Shown: positions 15,742 to 24,667, counted from the stretch's first letter. The stretch is DNA of 28,168 nucleotides from an uncultured Campylobacter sp. (GCF_938041645.1 NZ_CALIST010000031.1:1-28168); one strand, 5' to 3'. Numbers and translations are program-made. Notes: a model not told the origin generated them from the sequence alone.

Positions 15742-16656
15742 TTATAGCTTTTGTAGCGCGGCTTTGACGTCCTCGTCCAACGAATCGACGTCGGGCAAAA
15801 CGACATTTACCACCGCGTATAGATCGCCTAAAATTTTACTCTTGCGATTTTGCACGCCGTAGCCTTTTAAGCGGTATTTCTGCCCGTTTTTGGTATTCTT
15901 TGCAATCTTTATCGTTGCGCTTTTACTTGGCGTCGAAATTTCTACTTTTCCGCCAAACATCGCCGTTTTCAAAGGTACGTCAATCTTTTTGAAAAGATCG
16001 TCGCCTTCGCGGCTATACTCGGCGCTTGGCGCGATTTTTATTTCCAAAATTAGATCGCCGCTTTGAGCGCCTGATTTTTGTCCTTTACCCCTGATGCGTA
16101 GCTTTTCGCCCGCATTGATGCCCGCGGGTACTTTAAATTTAACCGTCTCGCCGCCTATACGCACGCTCATCTCGCCGCCTTGTATCGCGGTTTGAAAAGG
16201 AATTTCAATCGAGCTGTGCGTATCTAGGCTCTGCGCGCCGCCAAAGCCGCCGCCGAAACTGCTGCCGCTAAAGCCACTAAAACCTTCGCCACCACCGAAA
16301 GAGCTGAAACTAAATCCACCGCGCGAGCCTGCGCTTTTTGCGCCGAAGGAGCCGCCGAAAATGCTGTTTAGGATGTCGTTTAGATCGCCCATGTTTGCCG
16401 AACCCTGCGCGAAATCGTGAAAATTCTGTCCGCCGAACATCTCGTCGCCGTGGCGGTCGTACTGCGCGCGCTTTTTCTCATCGCTTAAAATTTCATACGC
16501 GGCGTTGATCTCTTTAAATTTATCCTCAGCTCCTGGTTCTTTATTGATATCCGGGTGATACTTACGAGCTAGCCTACGGTAAGCTTTTTTAATCTCCTCG
16601 GCGCTTGCTGATTTATCCACGCCTAAGGTTTCGTATAAACTGCTTGTGCTTGCCAT
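15742..16656 (-). CDS. cbpA: CbpA-type DnaJ co-chaperone
   Basis: A 304-residue J-domain protein. Residues 7-72 are the J domain with HPD at 34-36 and the YRRLARKYHPD / FKEINAAYEIL helices. A long Gly/Phe/Ser-rich region follows (about 74-142, GGFSFSSFGGG-like), then two beta-sandwich substrate-binding domains (about 143-304, with the PAGINAGEKLRIRGKG hallmark). There is no CxxCxGxG zinc region, which separates it from DnaJ and fits CbpA. It delivers unfolded clients to DnaK and stimulates its ATPase in the cytosol. It is the first gene of the cbpA-hspR operon, with an AAGGA site before the ATG, an extended -10 and a HAIR-like operator upstream, and htrA divergent. Confidence 0.95.
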   Translation of the reverse strand: MASTSSLYETLGVDKSASAEEIKKAYRRLARKYHPDINKEPGAEDKFKEINAAYEILSDEKKRAQYDRHGDEMFGGQNFHDFAQGSANMGDLNDILNSIFGGSFGAKSAGSRGGFSFSSFGGGEGFSGFSGSSFGGGFGGAQSLDTHSSIEIPFQTAIQGGEMSVRIGGETVKFKVPAGINAGEKLRIRGKGQKSGAQSGDLILEIKIAPSAEYSREGDDLFKKIDVPLKTAMFGGKVEISTPSKSATIKIAKNTKNGQKYRLKGYGVQNRKSKILGDLYAVVNVVLPDVDSLDEDVKAALQKL

Positions 16657-16687
16657 TTTAATCCTTAAAATCTTAAAATTTATGTAG

Positions 16688-16696
16688 ATTATATCA
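16688..16696 (-). promoter_or_regulatory. Extended -10 of the cbpA-hspR promoter
   Basis: Read on the minus strand this is TGATATAAT, a perfect extended -10 (TGnTATAAT), about 32 bases before the cbpA ATG. The -35 position falls inside the HAIR-like element. Confidence 0.7.
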
Positions 16697-16700
16697 TAAA

Positions 16701-16723
16701 ACTTTAGTGAGTGTCAATCAAGT
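16701..16723. promoter_or_regulatory. HAIR-like HspR operator between cbpA and htrA
   Basis: CTTTAGT (16702-16708), exactly seven bases, then AATCAAG (16716-16722). The HAIR consensus for HspR is CTTGAGT-N7-ACTCAAG, so 12 of 14 specified bases match with the right spacing. Symmetry extends by one base on each side (A...T). It overlaps the -35 region of the cbpA promoter, fitting repression by steric block. It is also 102 bases upstream of the htrA start. Confidence 0.72.
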
Positions 16724-16771
16724 TTGCTAAATTTCATTTATAAATTTTAATTTTGCGTTAGGAATATATTA

Positions 16772-16794
16772 GCGGACAAAATTTATAATTCCGC
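16772..16794 (+). promoter_or_regulatory. htrA promoter -10 flanked by an inverted repeat
   Basis: TATAAT at 16784-16789 lies 35 bases before the htrA ATG. It is enclosed by GCGGA (16772-16776) and TCCGC (16790-16794), an exact 5-base inverted repeat 13 bases apart. This could be an operator over the promoter, or chance. Confidence 0.45.
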
Positions 16795-16824
16795 CAAAAT
16801 TTCATTATCACAAAGGAAGCAAAA

Positions 16825-18246
16825 ATGAAAAAATCGATCATCATATCGATAGCTTTAGCAGGTGCGCTTTTTGGCGCTAATATCGACATTAAAGAAGCTC
16901 CAAGCAATTATGAGCGCGTAAATCCGGGCTTTAATCAAGACGTGGTGCTTTCGTATCACAGCTCCGTTGCGGACGTGAAAAAATCCGTCGTCAATATTGC
17001 AACTAAAACCAAGATCAAAGCAGGCAACAGCCCGATGTCACAGATGTTTGACGATCCGTTTTTTAAGCAATTTTTCGACTTTGACATTCCGCAACAACAA
17101 GAGCGCGAGGGAAGCTCACTAGGCTCTGGTGTCATCATCTCCGAAGACGGCTATATTGTCACAAATAATCACGTAATAGAAAATGCCGACGAAATCGTAG
17201 TTACACTACTAGAAGGCGATAAAGAGTATAAAGCCAAGGTAATCGGCACCGACCCCAAAACCGACCTTGCAATCATTAAAATCGACGAAAAAAATCTCTC
17301 TGCGGTTAAATTTGCCGACTCGTCCAAGGCCATGGAGGGCGATATCGTCTTTGCTATCGGAAATCCTTTTGGCGTGGGCGGCACCATCACTCAAGGCATA
17401 ATCTCAGCGCTAAATAAAAACAATATCGGGTTAAATCAATATGAAAATTTCATCCAAACCGACGCTTCGATCAATCCTGGCAACTCGGGCGGCGCGTTAG
17501 TGGATAGCCGCGGCGCGCTTTTGGGGATAAATTCCGCTATTTTAAGTCGCGGCGGCGGAAATAACGGCGTAGGCTTTGCGATCCCATCAAATATGGTAAA
17601 AGAGATCGCTGAAAAGCTCATCACAAACGGCAAGATCGAGCGTGGCTTTATAGGCGTTACGATCTCAGATATGTCTAAAGATCAAAAAGAGCTCTATGAA
17701 AGCAAAGAGGGCGCGCTAATCTCAAGCGTCGAAAAAGACATGCCTGCCGATAAAGCAGGCATCAAGCGCGGCGATTTGATTACCAAAATAAACGGCAAAT
17801 ATATCAAAAACGCCAACGAGCTAAAAAATTTAATCGGCTCAATGGCTCCAGGAAGCTCAGTGGATGTAGAATTTGAACGCGACGGCAAAAGCAAGAGCAC
17901 GACTATCAAGCTAGACGCGATGAAATCAGACTCCACCACCTTAGGCTCAGCCGGTGAGGACTCAAAAAGCGCAATAGAGGGGCTAAAGCTAAGGACGTTA
18001 AATGACAGCTTGCGCCGCAAATATAACCTCGACGACGATGTCTCGGGTGCCCTCGTCTTAAGCGTCAAAGATGGCTCAAAAGCCGATGATTACGGCTTTG
18101 AGGTAGGCGACGTGATCATCCAAGTCGGTCAAAACGATGTCAAAAGCTCAGACGACTTTGATCGTTATATCAAAGATTACAAGGGCAAAAAGACCCTAGT
18201 CTGGGTTATCAGACGTGGAATTCCACAAGGTCTTGTAATCCGCTAA
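16825..18246 (+). CDS. htrA: HtrA/DegP periplasmic serine protease-chaperone
   Basis: A 473-residue trypsin-like protease with two PDZ domains. A signal peptide (MKKSIIISIALAGALFGA) directs it to the periplasm, where HtrA degrades or refolds damaged envelope proteins; in C. jejuni HtrA is also secreted and cleaves host E-cadherin. The catalytic triad is His116 (TNNHVI), Asp147 (KTDLAI) and Ser221 (GNSGGAL). PDZ1 starts about residue 275 (RGFIGVTISDM) and PDZ2 about residue 380, with GALVLSVKDGSKADDYGFEVGDVI. It has a strong AAAGGA site and diverges from cbpA-hspR, so HspR, a RacRS-like system or heat stress may regulate it. Length is standard. Confidence 0.97.
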   Translation: MKKSIIISIALAGALFGANIDIKEAPSNYERVNPGFNQDVVLSYHSSVADVKKSVVNIATKTKIKAGNSPMSQMFDDPFFKQFFDFDIPQQQEREGSSLGSGVIISEDGYIVTNNHVIENADEIVVTLLEGDKEYKAKVIGTDPKTDLAIIKIDEKNLSAVKFADSSKAMEGDIVFAIGNPFGVGGTITQGIISALNKNNIGLNQYENFIQTDASINPGNSGGALVDSRGALLGINSAILSRGGGNNGVGFAIPSNMVKEIAEKLITNGKIERGFIGVTISDMSKDQKELYESKEGALISSVEKDMPADKAGIKRGDLITKINGKYIKNANELKNLIGSMAPGSSVDVEFERDGKSKSTTIKLDAMKSDSTTLGSAGEDSKSAIEGLKLRTLNDSLRRKYNLDDDVSGALVLSVKDGSKADDYGFEVGDVIIQVGQNDVKSSDDFDRYIKDYKGKKTLVWVIRRGIPQGLVIR

Positions 18247-18264
18247 GCTTGGTCCGCCAGGCTT
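18245..18264 (+). terminator. Hairpin at the htrA stop, probable terminator
   Basis: AAGCTTGG (18245-18252) pairs with CCAGGCTT (18257-18264) over all eight positions, with one G-U, around a TCCG loop, overlapping the stop codon. There is no long T run, so termination is likely but not proved. Confidence 0.4.
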
Positions 18265-19040
18265 TAGCTGCGAGAAAACGCGCAAGCGTTAAAATTTAAC
18301 CGCGGCGAGCCCAGCTCAAAGCATTAGCGGAACATTGCGAGTAAGCCAGCAGAAGTTTTTGGGATTTTGAACTTTCTGATAAGCGAAATTTCGAGCTTTC
18401 GAGCACAAAAGATACATAATAAACTATAAAGATGGGCTTTTGGCAGGCATTAAAAGTTGCCGGAAGCTCTCTGTTATTTCAAGCGCCTCTGAAAGCCCTC
18501 TGCTATTTCAAAATACCGCTAAAAGCTCAAATTTCGCTTGAAATTTTTAGAATTTTGCTTTTTTGCTTTTGTTTTCACTTGGAATTTTTAAAATTTAACC
18601 CTCCACGCCGCTACTTTATCGTTTTTATCGCCTCGCCTGAAATTGCTTTTAAATTTTAATCTCTTTGCCAACGACATACCGCAAAAGTATGTGCTTCTAG
18701 CCTGAAATTACTTCAAATTTTAATTCCTCTTGTATATTACTTCACTTTAAATTCTACAAATCCAAATTTTATAAAATCTATGTCCTACCCTACTTCTCAT
18801 TATCAGAAACTGCCGCCTTTTTATTTTAGCGCTTTTCTCGCAGCGTCGCTTCTTGGGAATCCCGCTGGCTAAATTTTAAAGTCGGAATTTTAAAATTCCA
18901 TCATTTTGTAATCGTAATTTTTCGTTTAAGCTTCGATAACAAAAATAAGCTGAAATTTTACTTTATTATCGAAAACGTCACATCGCGATACCGATTTTTT
19001 CGCATTAAGCTAATTTTTGTTAGGAATTGTATTAAATTTA
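18265..19040. other. Non-coding region between htrA and the autotransporter, with imperfect repeats
   Basis: About 780 bases without a credible gene; a 75-codon open stretch at 18432-18659 has no ribosome site and a low-complexity product. Two imperfect direct repeats are visible. One has a 29-base period (18462-18482 and 18491-18511, 18 of 21 bases alike, core TATTTCAA). The other is GCCTGAAATT...AAATTTTAAT at 18635-18667 and 18700-18732. An exact inverted repeat TTCGATAA / TTATCGAA lies at 18932-18939 and 18966-18973. The sequence looks decayed or regulatory. Confidence 0.5.
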
Positions 19041-19068
19041 TTGTAAATAGGTATTTTTATAGTATAAT
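19041..19068 (+). promoter_or_regulatory. Promoter of the autotransporter gene
   Basis: TTGTAA (19041-19046) and TATAAT (19063-19068) are 16 bases apart, with a T-rich spacer as usual in Campylobacter. The -10 overlaps the in-frame ATG at 19067, so that ATG cannot start the protein; transcription begins after it. Confidence 0.65.
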
Positions 19069-19102
19069 GGATAGTTTTTATTTTTTACGAAGGATTACAA
19101 CT

Positions 19103-22100
19103 ATGAAAGATATTAAGATACCGATTATCTCAGGTCTGAGCATCGCTGCTACGCTAGCACTGATGCCGATGCAAGCTTTAGCCGACAATGCAAAAGCGAC
19201 GGTAACCGGCGGCGGTAGTAATAAACTGCATCGCTCTGGCACCACTACCTATTATTCCGGTGGTTACGAGGGTGTGGTATCTGGCGCTTCTAGTGATCAT
19301 ATAGTAACTATTACGGGTACGGGCGATCCTAGCGGTGTCGATATGTCTTCTTATACCATATACGGCGGCGGCATGGGCGATCCTAATGTCGTACCTACGA
19401 AATCCGCCGATCGAAATAAGATCATCGTTCAAAACAGCGCTACCGCTACTACTATAATAGGCGGAGAAGGTATAGGCGCAACCGGCAATACCGTGAGAAT
19501 AATAAATGCAACCGTTAATCGAGCCGTCCTCGGCGGCAACGGCACTTGGGCGGGACAGTCAGGATATACTGGAAATGCCGTCAGCAACACCGTAAATATC
19601 GAAGGCAATAGCCATATAATCGGAGATAATGCGGGTGTACTCAACTTTGAAGCGATGGTATCGGGAGGTCGCGCTAGATATGGTGCCTCTGCGAATAACA
19701 ATACGGTAAATATCACCGGTGCGGCGAAAATAGATATGGGCAGGATAGAGGGCGCTACCATACACGAAGGGGGCTCCGCGAAAGGCAATGGCGTCAATAT
19801 CACGGGCGCTGTAGTCTTAAATACCGATCAAGAAATAGACGGCGCAGTATCCGTATCTCCAAATTTTGTTAGTACGTTAGAGGAGAACTATGTCGTCATA
19901 AATAACGCCGATGCTAAGCTTCAAAATATAACGGGCGCCAATTCTACGAAAAAAGGTATCGACGTCGGAAGCAAGACTACAGCAATCGGTAACTGGGTGG
20001 AGTTAAAGGCAGGACAGGTCGAATCCACTACAGGCTCATATATGGCTGCCGTATCTAAAAACAATTATTCTAAGATTACCGGCGGAACGGTTATAGGCGA
20101 TGTACACGGAGGCTTCGGCGGCAACCACGTCGCAACTCCTAATCTTACTCACGTCGCTACGAGCGAAGGCGATCATGCGGAAATACAAGGCGGCGAGATA
20201 AGAGGTAGCGCTTACGGCTTCCGCAACGTAAATGGAGAGATAAAAAGTAGCTACGTTGAAATGAGCGGAGGCAAAGTAGCACAAGATGCTATCGGCGGAA
20301 ACAGCGTTAACGGCAAAATTTCAAACACCAAAGTAACTCTAAACGGTGGCGAAGTGAGCCACGATGTCATCGGCGGAAACAGCGTTAATGGCGAGGTTAC
20401 GGGCGCCAAAGTAGATATCAAAAAAGGCGCTACGATAGGTCATGATATCATCGGCGGTATAAGCGAAAAAGGCAAGGCCGAGGCTAACTGGGTAGTAGCG
20501 GATTTAACAAATAAGACCGTTAATCAGGTAATCAGCGGAACCAATAAAATCGGTAGCGGCAGCGGAACGGCAAACAATAACCACGTCCAAATAACCGGCG
20601 GAACACTAAACGGTCCTGCTCTGGGCGGACGCGGCGAACAAGGCGTCAGCGGCAATGAATTCTCTGCAACCGGAGTAACCTTTAACGACAACGTTTCTGG
20701 TGGAACTACGTCAAAAGGTAATGCTACGGGAAACGTTTTAACCTTGTCAAATTCTAAAGTAGAGGGTGGTAAACAAGTCAAAGGCGGCAATGCTATGTTG
20801 TTGGGCTCCGCATCGGGTAACCGTGTAAATTTATGGGATCATACCACCGTAACGGGAGATGTTTTCGGCGCGGAGGCTGTGGGGGCAAATAGCAATAATA
20901 ATACGGTACATTTATCAGATAGCACCGTCACCGGCACGATTTACGGCTTATACGGCACCGGTAGCGGCAGCGGCAACACCTTGATAAATGCTTCAAACGC
21001 TAGCAATCCAAATCAAGCGGGCAATATTGCTAGATTTAATGTTTTAAATTTCCAAAACATATCAAATGCATATTCCGATGCAAGCAAAGCCGCACTTCAA
21101 ATCACGGACGGGGTTAAAACTAATATCAATAAGGCTAAATTTCAGCTTGGCGACCATGATTATGATGTAGATACTTACGCGATAGGCGACGGCGAGAAGC
21201 GCTATCTGATCCATAATGAAGCCAAATTTGAAAAATTTGATGAAAAGGTCAAGCACACCGATAATGTATTTACTATCAAAAATGCTACTACCTATTCGAT
21301 GAATTTAAAGGGCTTGATGGAGGACGATGACGGAAAATCCATCGTAATCCAAGGCAAAAAGAAAACCAACCGCACTATCACCGACGGAACATTCGACCAA
21401 AGCGAATTTAATAAATACAAAGGACCTGCAGGTGAGGATCCTACTATCGATGTAGGCGAAGATCCAAATGCACCGGAGAATTTCGGTGGGCTAAATATCG
21501 ATACGAATGCCATTCCTAAAGCCACGATAAATCTAGTAAGCGGTGATAATATCGGCACGATAAAAGCCAATGATGATGATACTATAAACGTAGGCAAAGA
21601 CGGCAATAATCCACTAGTGCCGGGCAATATAACTGCAAAAAATATCGAAAAATCAGGCTCCGGCAAGCTAAAGATGAATTTCAATCTGCCTAACAACTAT
21701 AATGAAGGTAATCCTGCGATCAAACTTACGGATTCGGGTACTACTGATCTAACTGGTACTGACGTCAATGTAAATAATGCCAAAGACGGCACCACATACA
21801 CACTCGTTAAAAAGACTAACGGCGGCACTATAAATTTCAACGATAGAAGTGTCCAAAAAGACCAGACCTATACTATCACAGACAAATATCACTATCAATA
21901 TGATGGCGAGACTTTTAGAAAGCAAAATAATGATCAAGAGCTTAGTTACAAAAAAGGCACCATTACCGACGCTTGGGGCGATGCCGATTTCGATAGCAGC
22001 GAGCTAACCAAAAATCAAGCTAGCAATAAAACTGCGGGCGCTACTGAGCTATTCGGCAATAAAGGAAACACCGTAATCGTAAAAGAAGGCGCAGGCAATC

Positions 22101-24574
22101 TAGGCGGCAAAAACATAAGCTCGGGTAGAGCCGACGTCAAAGATACCGAAACGCCTAATACTATCCATGATAACTACACTACGATCAAAGGTGGAACGGG
22201 ATTTGGCGATGTATATGCAGGCTATGGTGATAGCGGAACCCAAGATGTTCACGACAACCATCTAAGCTTTGAAGAGACTTCAAAAGGTGCGGTAGTAAAC
22301 GGAAATATCGGTGCAGGCTATAACGCTAATGGAAACGTTCATGATAATAAGGTAACCACTGATGATACCACCATTAACGGCAATGTCTACGGCGCACAGA
22401 CAGCTAACGGCAATGCAGTTAAAAACATTGTAAATCTACAAGGCAGTAGAGTAGGTGGCGATGTATACGGCTCAAAAGCTAGCGGTTCTGCAACAAACAG
22501 TACCGTGAATTTAAGCAACACGCAAGTCGCTGGTAACGTCTACGCAGCATATGCGGCTAGCGGTAGCGGTAATACCGTAAATTTCTATGGTGGTAAAGTC
22601 GATAAAACTATCTACGGTCTATCCAGTGCAGGTGGCACAAATAACACCTTAAACGTATATAACGCCTCTACTCAAAAAACCGCAGGCGATATTAAGAATT
22701 TCAATGCTCTTAACTTCGACGGAATTTCGGATGCTAACGGCAATGCTGCAACCGCTGCTTTAAATTTAACTACTGCCGGCAACACCGATATCAATAATGC
22801 TAAGTTCCAACTAAACGGAATAGATTACGATCCAAGTAGCGATAGCTACGGCTCTTTAAATATAGAGGAGGGTAAGGAGTATCACCTTATCCGCAATGCT
22901 GGCAATACCTTTACAGGCTTCACCGAGAAGGCTAAGCAAACGACCAATGAGTTTACGCTTAAAAACTCTACCACCTACGATATAATGCTAAAAGGCTTAA
23001 TTAAGAGCAGTGACGATCAATCTATCTTGATTCAAGGAAGCAAGCTTACTTCAAGAAAAATTTCCAATGACGGCAAATTCGACGGTGGAGAGATCAATAA
23101 ATACGGAAATATCCCAAATCCTGTAATAAATGTAGTTAACGAAGATCCTTCTACCCCTACGGATTTTAACGGCTTAGATATCGACGGCGGAAATAACTCT
23201 ACCGTAAATTTAACCGGCGGCAATAATATCGGAGATATCACCGGCGGAGCTGGAAGCACTTTAAACGTAGGTAAAGATACTACCAATCCGGCAGCGCCTA
23301 ATTCAATCACCGCCAAGAATATCGGAGGGTTTGACGATATCAATATCTTTATGCCACCTACCGTTAAAGACGGCGATTCGATGATTACGCTAACAGATCC
23401 TACGGCTAATACTGATCTAAGCAATATGAGAGGTAAGATCACCGCTTACATTAGCGGTAATACAGATGTAGGAGATACCAGCACTATCCATCTAATCGAT
23501 AAGCAAGGAAGCGGACGATTACTGCTTCCTGATCCTTCGCATCTACAAACCAGGGTTCAGCAAGGAGCTACCATAGAGTATGAGACCTACGGTATGGTAG
23601 ATGCAAACGGAAGAGCGCTAGATCTTAGATTTAGTGGCAAAAGAAGGGTAAAAGACGATACCAAATCCTTCGCCGAAACTCGTGCTGCAAGCTTAGCTAG
23701 CTTAAAGAGCGGAAGCGAGTTAATCACCAACTACCTAGATAAGCTAATACCTGACGGACACCTAGAGCTATTTCCTTTTGCTATAAGCGAAGCTTATGAT
23801 CTAAGGTATGAGACTGGTTCGCACGTAAATTCCAAAGGCTATGGAGTAGCAGCAGGACTTGCCAGCTTAACTCCTAATTTCGCAGGAGATATCTTAAGCG
23901 GAGTATTCGTTGAATATGGAAAAGCAAACTACGATAGCTACTTAGATAGCGGTCTGCATGCAGACGGAGATAGCGAGTATATAGGCGGAGGCTTGATGCT
24001 AAAGCAAAACTTTACTAGTGGTACCTATCTAGATGCAAGCTTTCATGTAGGTAAGATAAGTAGCGACTACAATAGTAACGACTGGACCTATGCCATAGCT
24101 CCTGGAGTATTAGCTCATAATGAGAAGTTTGATATCAGCTCAACCTATATGGCTACTCATATAGGAATAGGTCAGATCTTTGATCTAAGCCAAAGTAACA
24201 AGCTAGACGTTTATACTAAATGGCTATATGCTTACACGGATGATGCAGATGCCTCTATAAGCTCTGGCGAGAGATATCACTTTGATAGCGTTACATCTAA
24301 TAGAGTAAGAGCAGGTCTTAGAGATACTATAAATCTAAAAGATGAGCATAATCTATATGTAGGAGGCGCATACGAGTATGAGTTTAGCGGAGATGCTAAA
24401 GCATCTACTATGGGACTTGACGCTCCTAAACCTAGCTTAAAAGGCTCTACCGGAGTATTTGAAGCCGGCTATAAGTATGAGAGTAAAAACCTTATCCTTA
24501 GCCTAGGAGGCAAGGGCTACGTAGGCAAGACAAGAGGCGGTGCTATCAATGCAGGGTTTGAGATTATGTTTTAA
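19103..24574 (+). CDS. Large autotransporter (type Va) with beta-helix passenger and duplicated module
   Basis: Predicted 1823-residue outer-membrane/surface protein. ATG 19103 has AAGGA eight bases upstream and begins a signal peptide ending ALA|DN at residue 27. Residues ~30-620 are short Gly/Asn-rich repeats of the IGG..VNG..V type, as in right-handed beta-helix passengers (for instance GGNSVNG twice, near residues 405 and 430). A module of about 269 residues occurs twice (nucleotides about 20930-21776 and 22600-23445), containing TIYGL, LNF..IS, LKGL, TAKNI and TDL landmarks. The last ~270 residues (from about 1555) form the translocating beta-barrel, ending NAGFEIMF with the terminal Phe. 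It probably acts as an adhesin or surface coat; no protease or lipase motif is seen. The barrel part prefers GGA for glycine, unlike the passenger. It has its own promoter and terminator. Type firm, ligand unknown. Confidence 0.92.
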   Translation: MKDIKIPIISGLSIAATLALMPMQALADNAKATVTGGGSNKLHRSGTTTYYSGGYEGVVSGASSDHIVTITGTGDPSGVDMSSYTIYGGGMGDPNVVPTKSADRNKIIVQNSATATTIIGGEGIGATGNTVRIINATVNRAVLGGNGTWAGQSGYTGNAVSNTVNIEGNSHIIGDNAGVLNFEAMVSGGRARYGASANNNTVNITGAAKIDMGRIEGATIHEGGSAKGNGVNITGAVVLNTDQEIDGAVSVSPNFVSTLEENYVVINNADAKLQNITGANSTKKGIDVGSKTTAIGNWVELKAGQVESTTGSYMAAVSKNNYSKITGGTVIGDVHGGFGGNHVATPNLTHVATSEGDHAEIQGGEIRGSAYGFRNVNGEIKSSYVEMSGGKVAQDAIGGNSVNGKISNTKVTLNGGEVSHDVIGGNSVNGEVTGAKVDIKKGATIGHDIIGGISEKGKAEANWVVADLTNKTVNQVISGTNKIGSGSGTANNNHVQITGGTLNGPALGGRGEQGVSGNEFSATGVTFNDNVSGGTTSKGNATGNVLTLSNSKVEGGKQVKGGNAMLLGSASGNRVNLWDHTTVTGDVFGAEAVGANSNNNTVHLSDSTVTGTIYGLYGTGSGSGNTLINASNASNPNQAGNIARFNVLNFQNISNAYSDASKAALQITDGVKTNINKAKFQLGDHDYDVDTYAIGDGEKRYLIHNEAKFEKFDEKVKHTDNVFTIKNATTYSMNLKGLMEDDDGKSIVIQGKKKTNRTITDGTFDQSEFNKYKGPAGEDPTIDVGEDPNAPENFGGLNIDTNAIPKATINLVSGDNIGTIKANDDDTINVGKDGNNPLVPGNITAKNIEKSGSGKLKMNFNLPNNYNEGNPAIKLTDSGTTDLTGTDVNVNNAKDGTTYTLVKKTNGGTINFNDRSVQKDQTYTITDKYHYQYDGETFRKQNNDQELSYKKGTITDAWGDADFDSSELTKNQASNKTAGATELFGNKGNTVIVKEGAGNLGGKNISSGRADVKDTETPNTIHDNYTTIKGGTGFGDVYAGYGDSGTQDVHDNHLSFEETSKGAVVNGNIGAGYNANGNVHDNKVTTDDTTINGNVYGAQTANGNAVKNIVNLQGSRVGGDVYGSKASGSATNSTVNLSNTQVAGNVYAAYAASGSGNTVNFYGGKVDKTIYGLSSAGGTNNTLNVYNASTQKTAGDIKNFNALNFDGISDANGNAATAALNLTTAGNTDINNAKFQLNGIDYDPSSDSYGSLNIEEGKEYHLIRNAGNTFTGFTEKAKQTTNEFTLKNSTTYDIMLKGLIKSSDDQSILIQGSKLTSRKISNDGKFDGGEINKYGNIPNPVINVVNEDPSTPTDFNGLDIDGGNNSTVNLTGGNNIGDITGGAGSTLNVGKDTTNPAAPNSITAKNIGGFDDINIFMPPTVKDGDSMITLTDPTANTDLSNMRGKITAYISGNTDVGDTSTIHLIDKQGSGRLLLPDPSHLQTRVQQGATIEYETYGMVDANGRALDLRFSGKRRVKDDTKSFAETRAASLASLKSGSELITNYLDKLIPDGHLELFPFAISEAYDLRYETGSHVNSKGYGVAAGLASLTPNFAGDILSGVFVEYGKANYDSYLDSGLHADGDSEYIGGGLMLKQNFTSGTYLDASFHVGKISSDYNSNDWTYAIAPGVLAHNEKFDISSTYMATHIGIGQIFDLSQSNKLDVYTKWLYAYTDDADASISSGERYHFDSVTSNRVRAGLRDTINLKDEHNLYVGGAYEYEFSGDAKASTMGLDAPKPSLKGSTGVFEAGYKYESKNLILSLGGKGYVGKTRGGAINAGFEIMF
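20930..21776 (+). repeat. Autotransporter internal module, copy A
   Basis: The first copy runs from TIYGLYGTGSGSGNTL through FNVLNFQNIS, INKAKFQL, MNLKGLMEDDDGKSIVIQG, NVGKDGNNP and ITAKNIEKSG to KLTDSGTTDL. It aligns end to end with copy B at almost the same length (269 versus 268 codons between TIYGL and TDL). The two are diverged at the DNA level, so the duplication is old. Confidence 0.85.
22600..23445 (+). repeat. Autotransporter internal module, copy B
   Basis: The second copy runs from KTIYGLSSAGGTNNTL through FNALNFDGIS, INNAKFQL, IMLKGLIKSSDDQSILIQG, NVGKDTTNP and ITAKNIGGFD to TLTDPTANTDL. It leads into the linker before the beta-barrel. Copies A and B are separated by about 820 bases of beta-helix-type repeats. 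Confidence 0.85.
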
Positions 24575-24640
24575 ATTTTAATAGATGCGTAGGCCCTAGC
24601 TTGCACATCTATAAAATTTCAGATCCTATACTTAATTTCA

Positions 24641-24667
24641 GGGGCGGGAGATTTCTCGCCCCTTTTT
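24641..24667 (+). terminator. Rho-independent terminator of the autotransporter gene
   Basis: GGGGCGGG pairs with CTCGCCCC (eight pairs, one G-U) around a six-base loop and is followed directly by five T. It lies 66 bases after the stop codon. This is the clearest terminator in the window. Confidence 0.88.

Noticed and set aside
18432..18659. 75-codon ORF downstream of htrA
   Set aside because: No ribosome site, low-complexity phenylalanine/leucine-rich product, and it runs through imperfect DNA repeats.
20287..20470. Short near-repeats (ATCGGCGGAAACAGCGTTAA) considered as a CRISPR or minisatellite
   Set aside because: They encode repeated GGNSVNG turns of the beta-helix in frame, with unequal spacers; protein repeats explain them.
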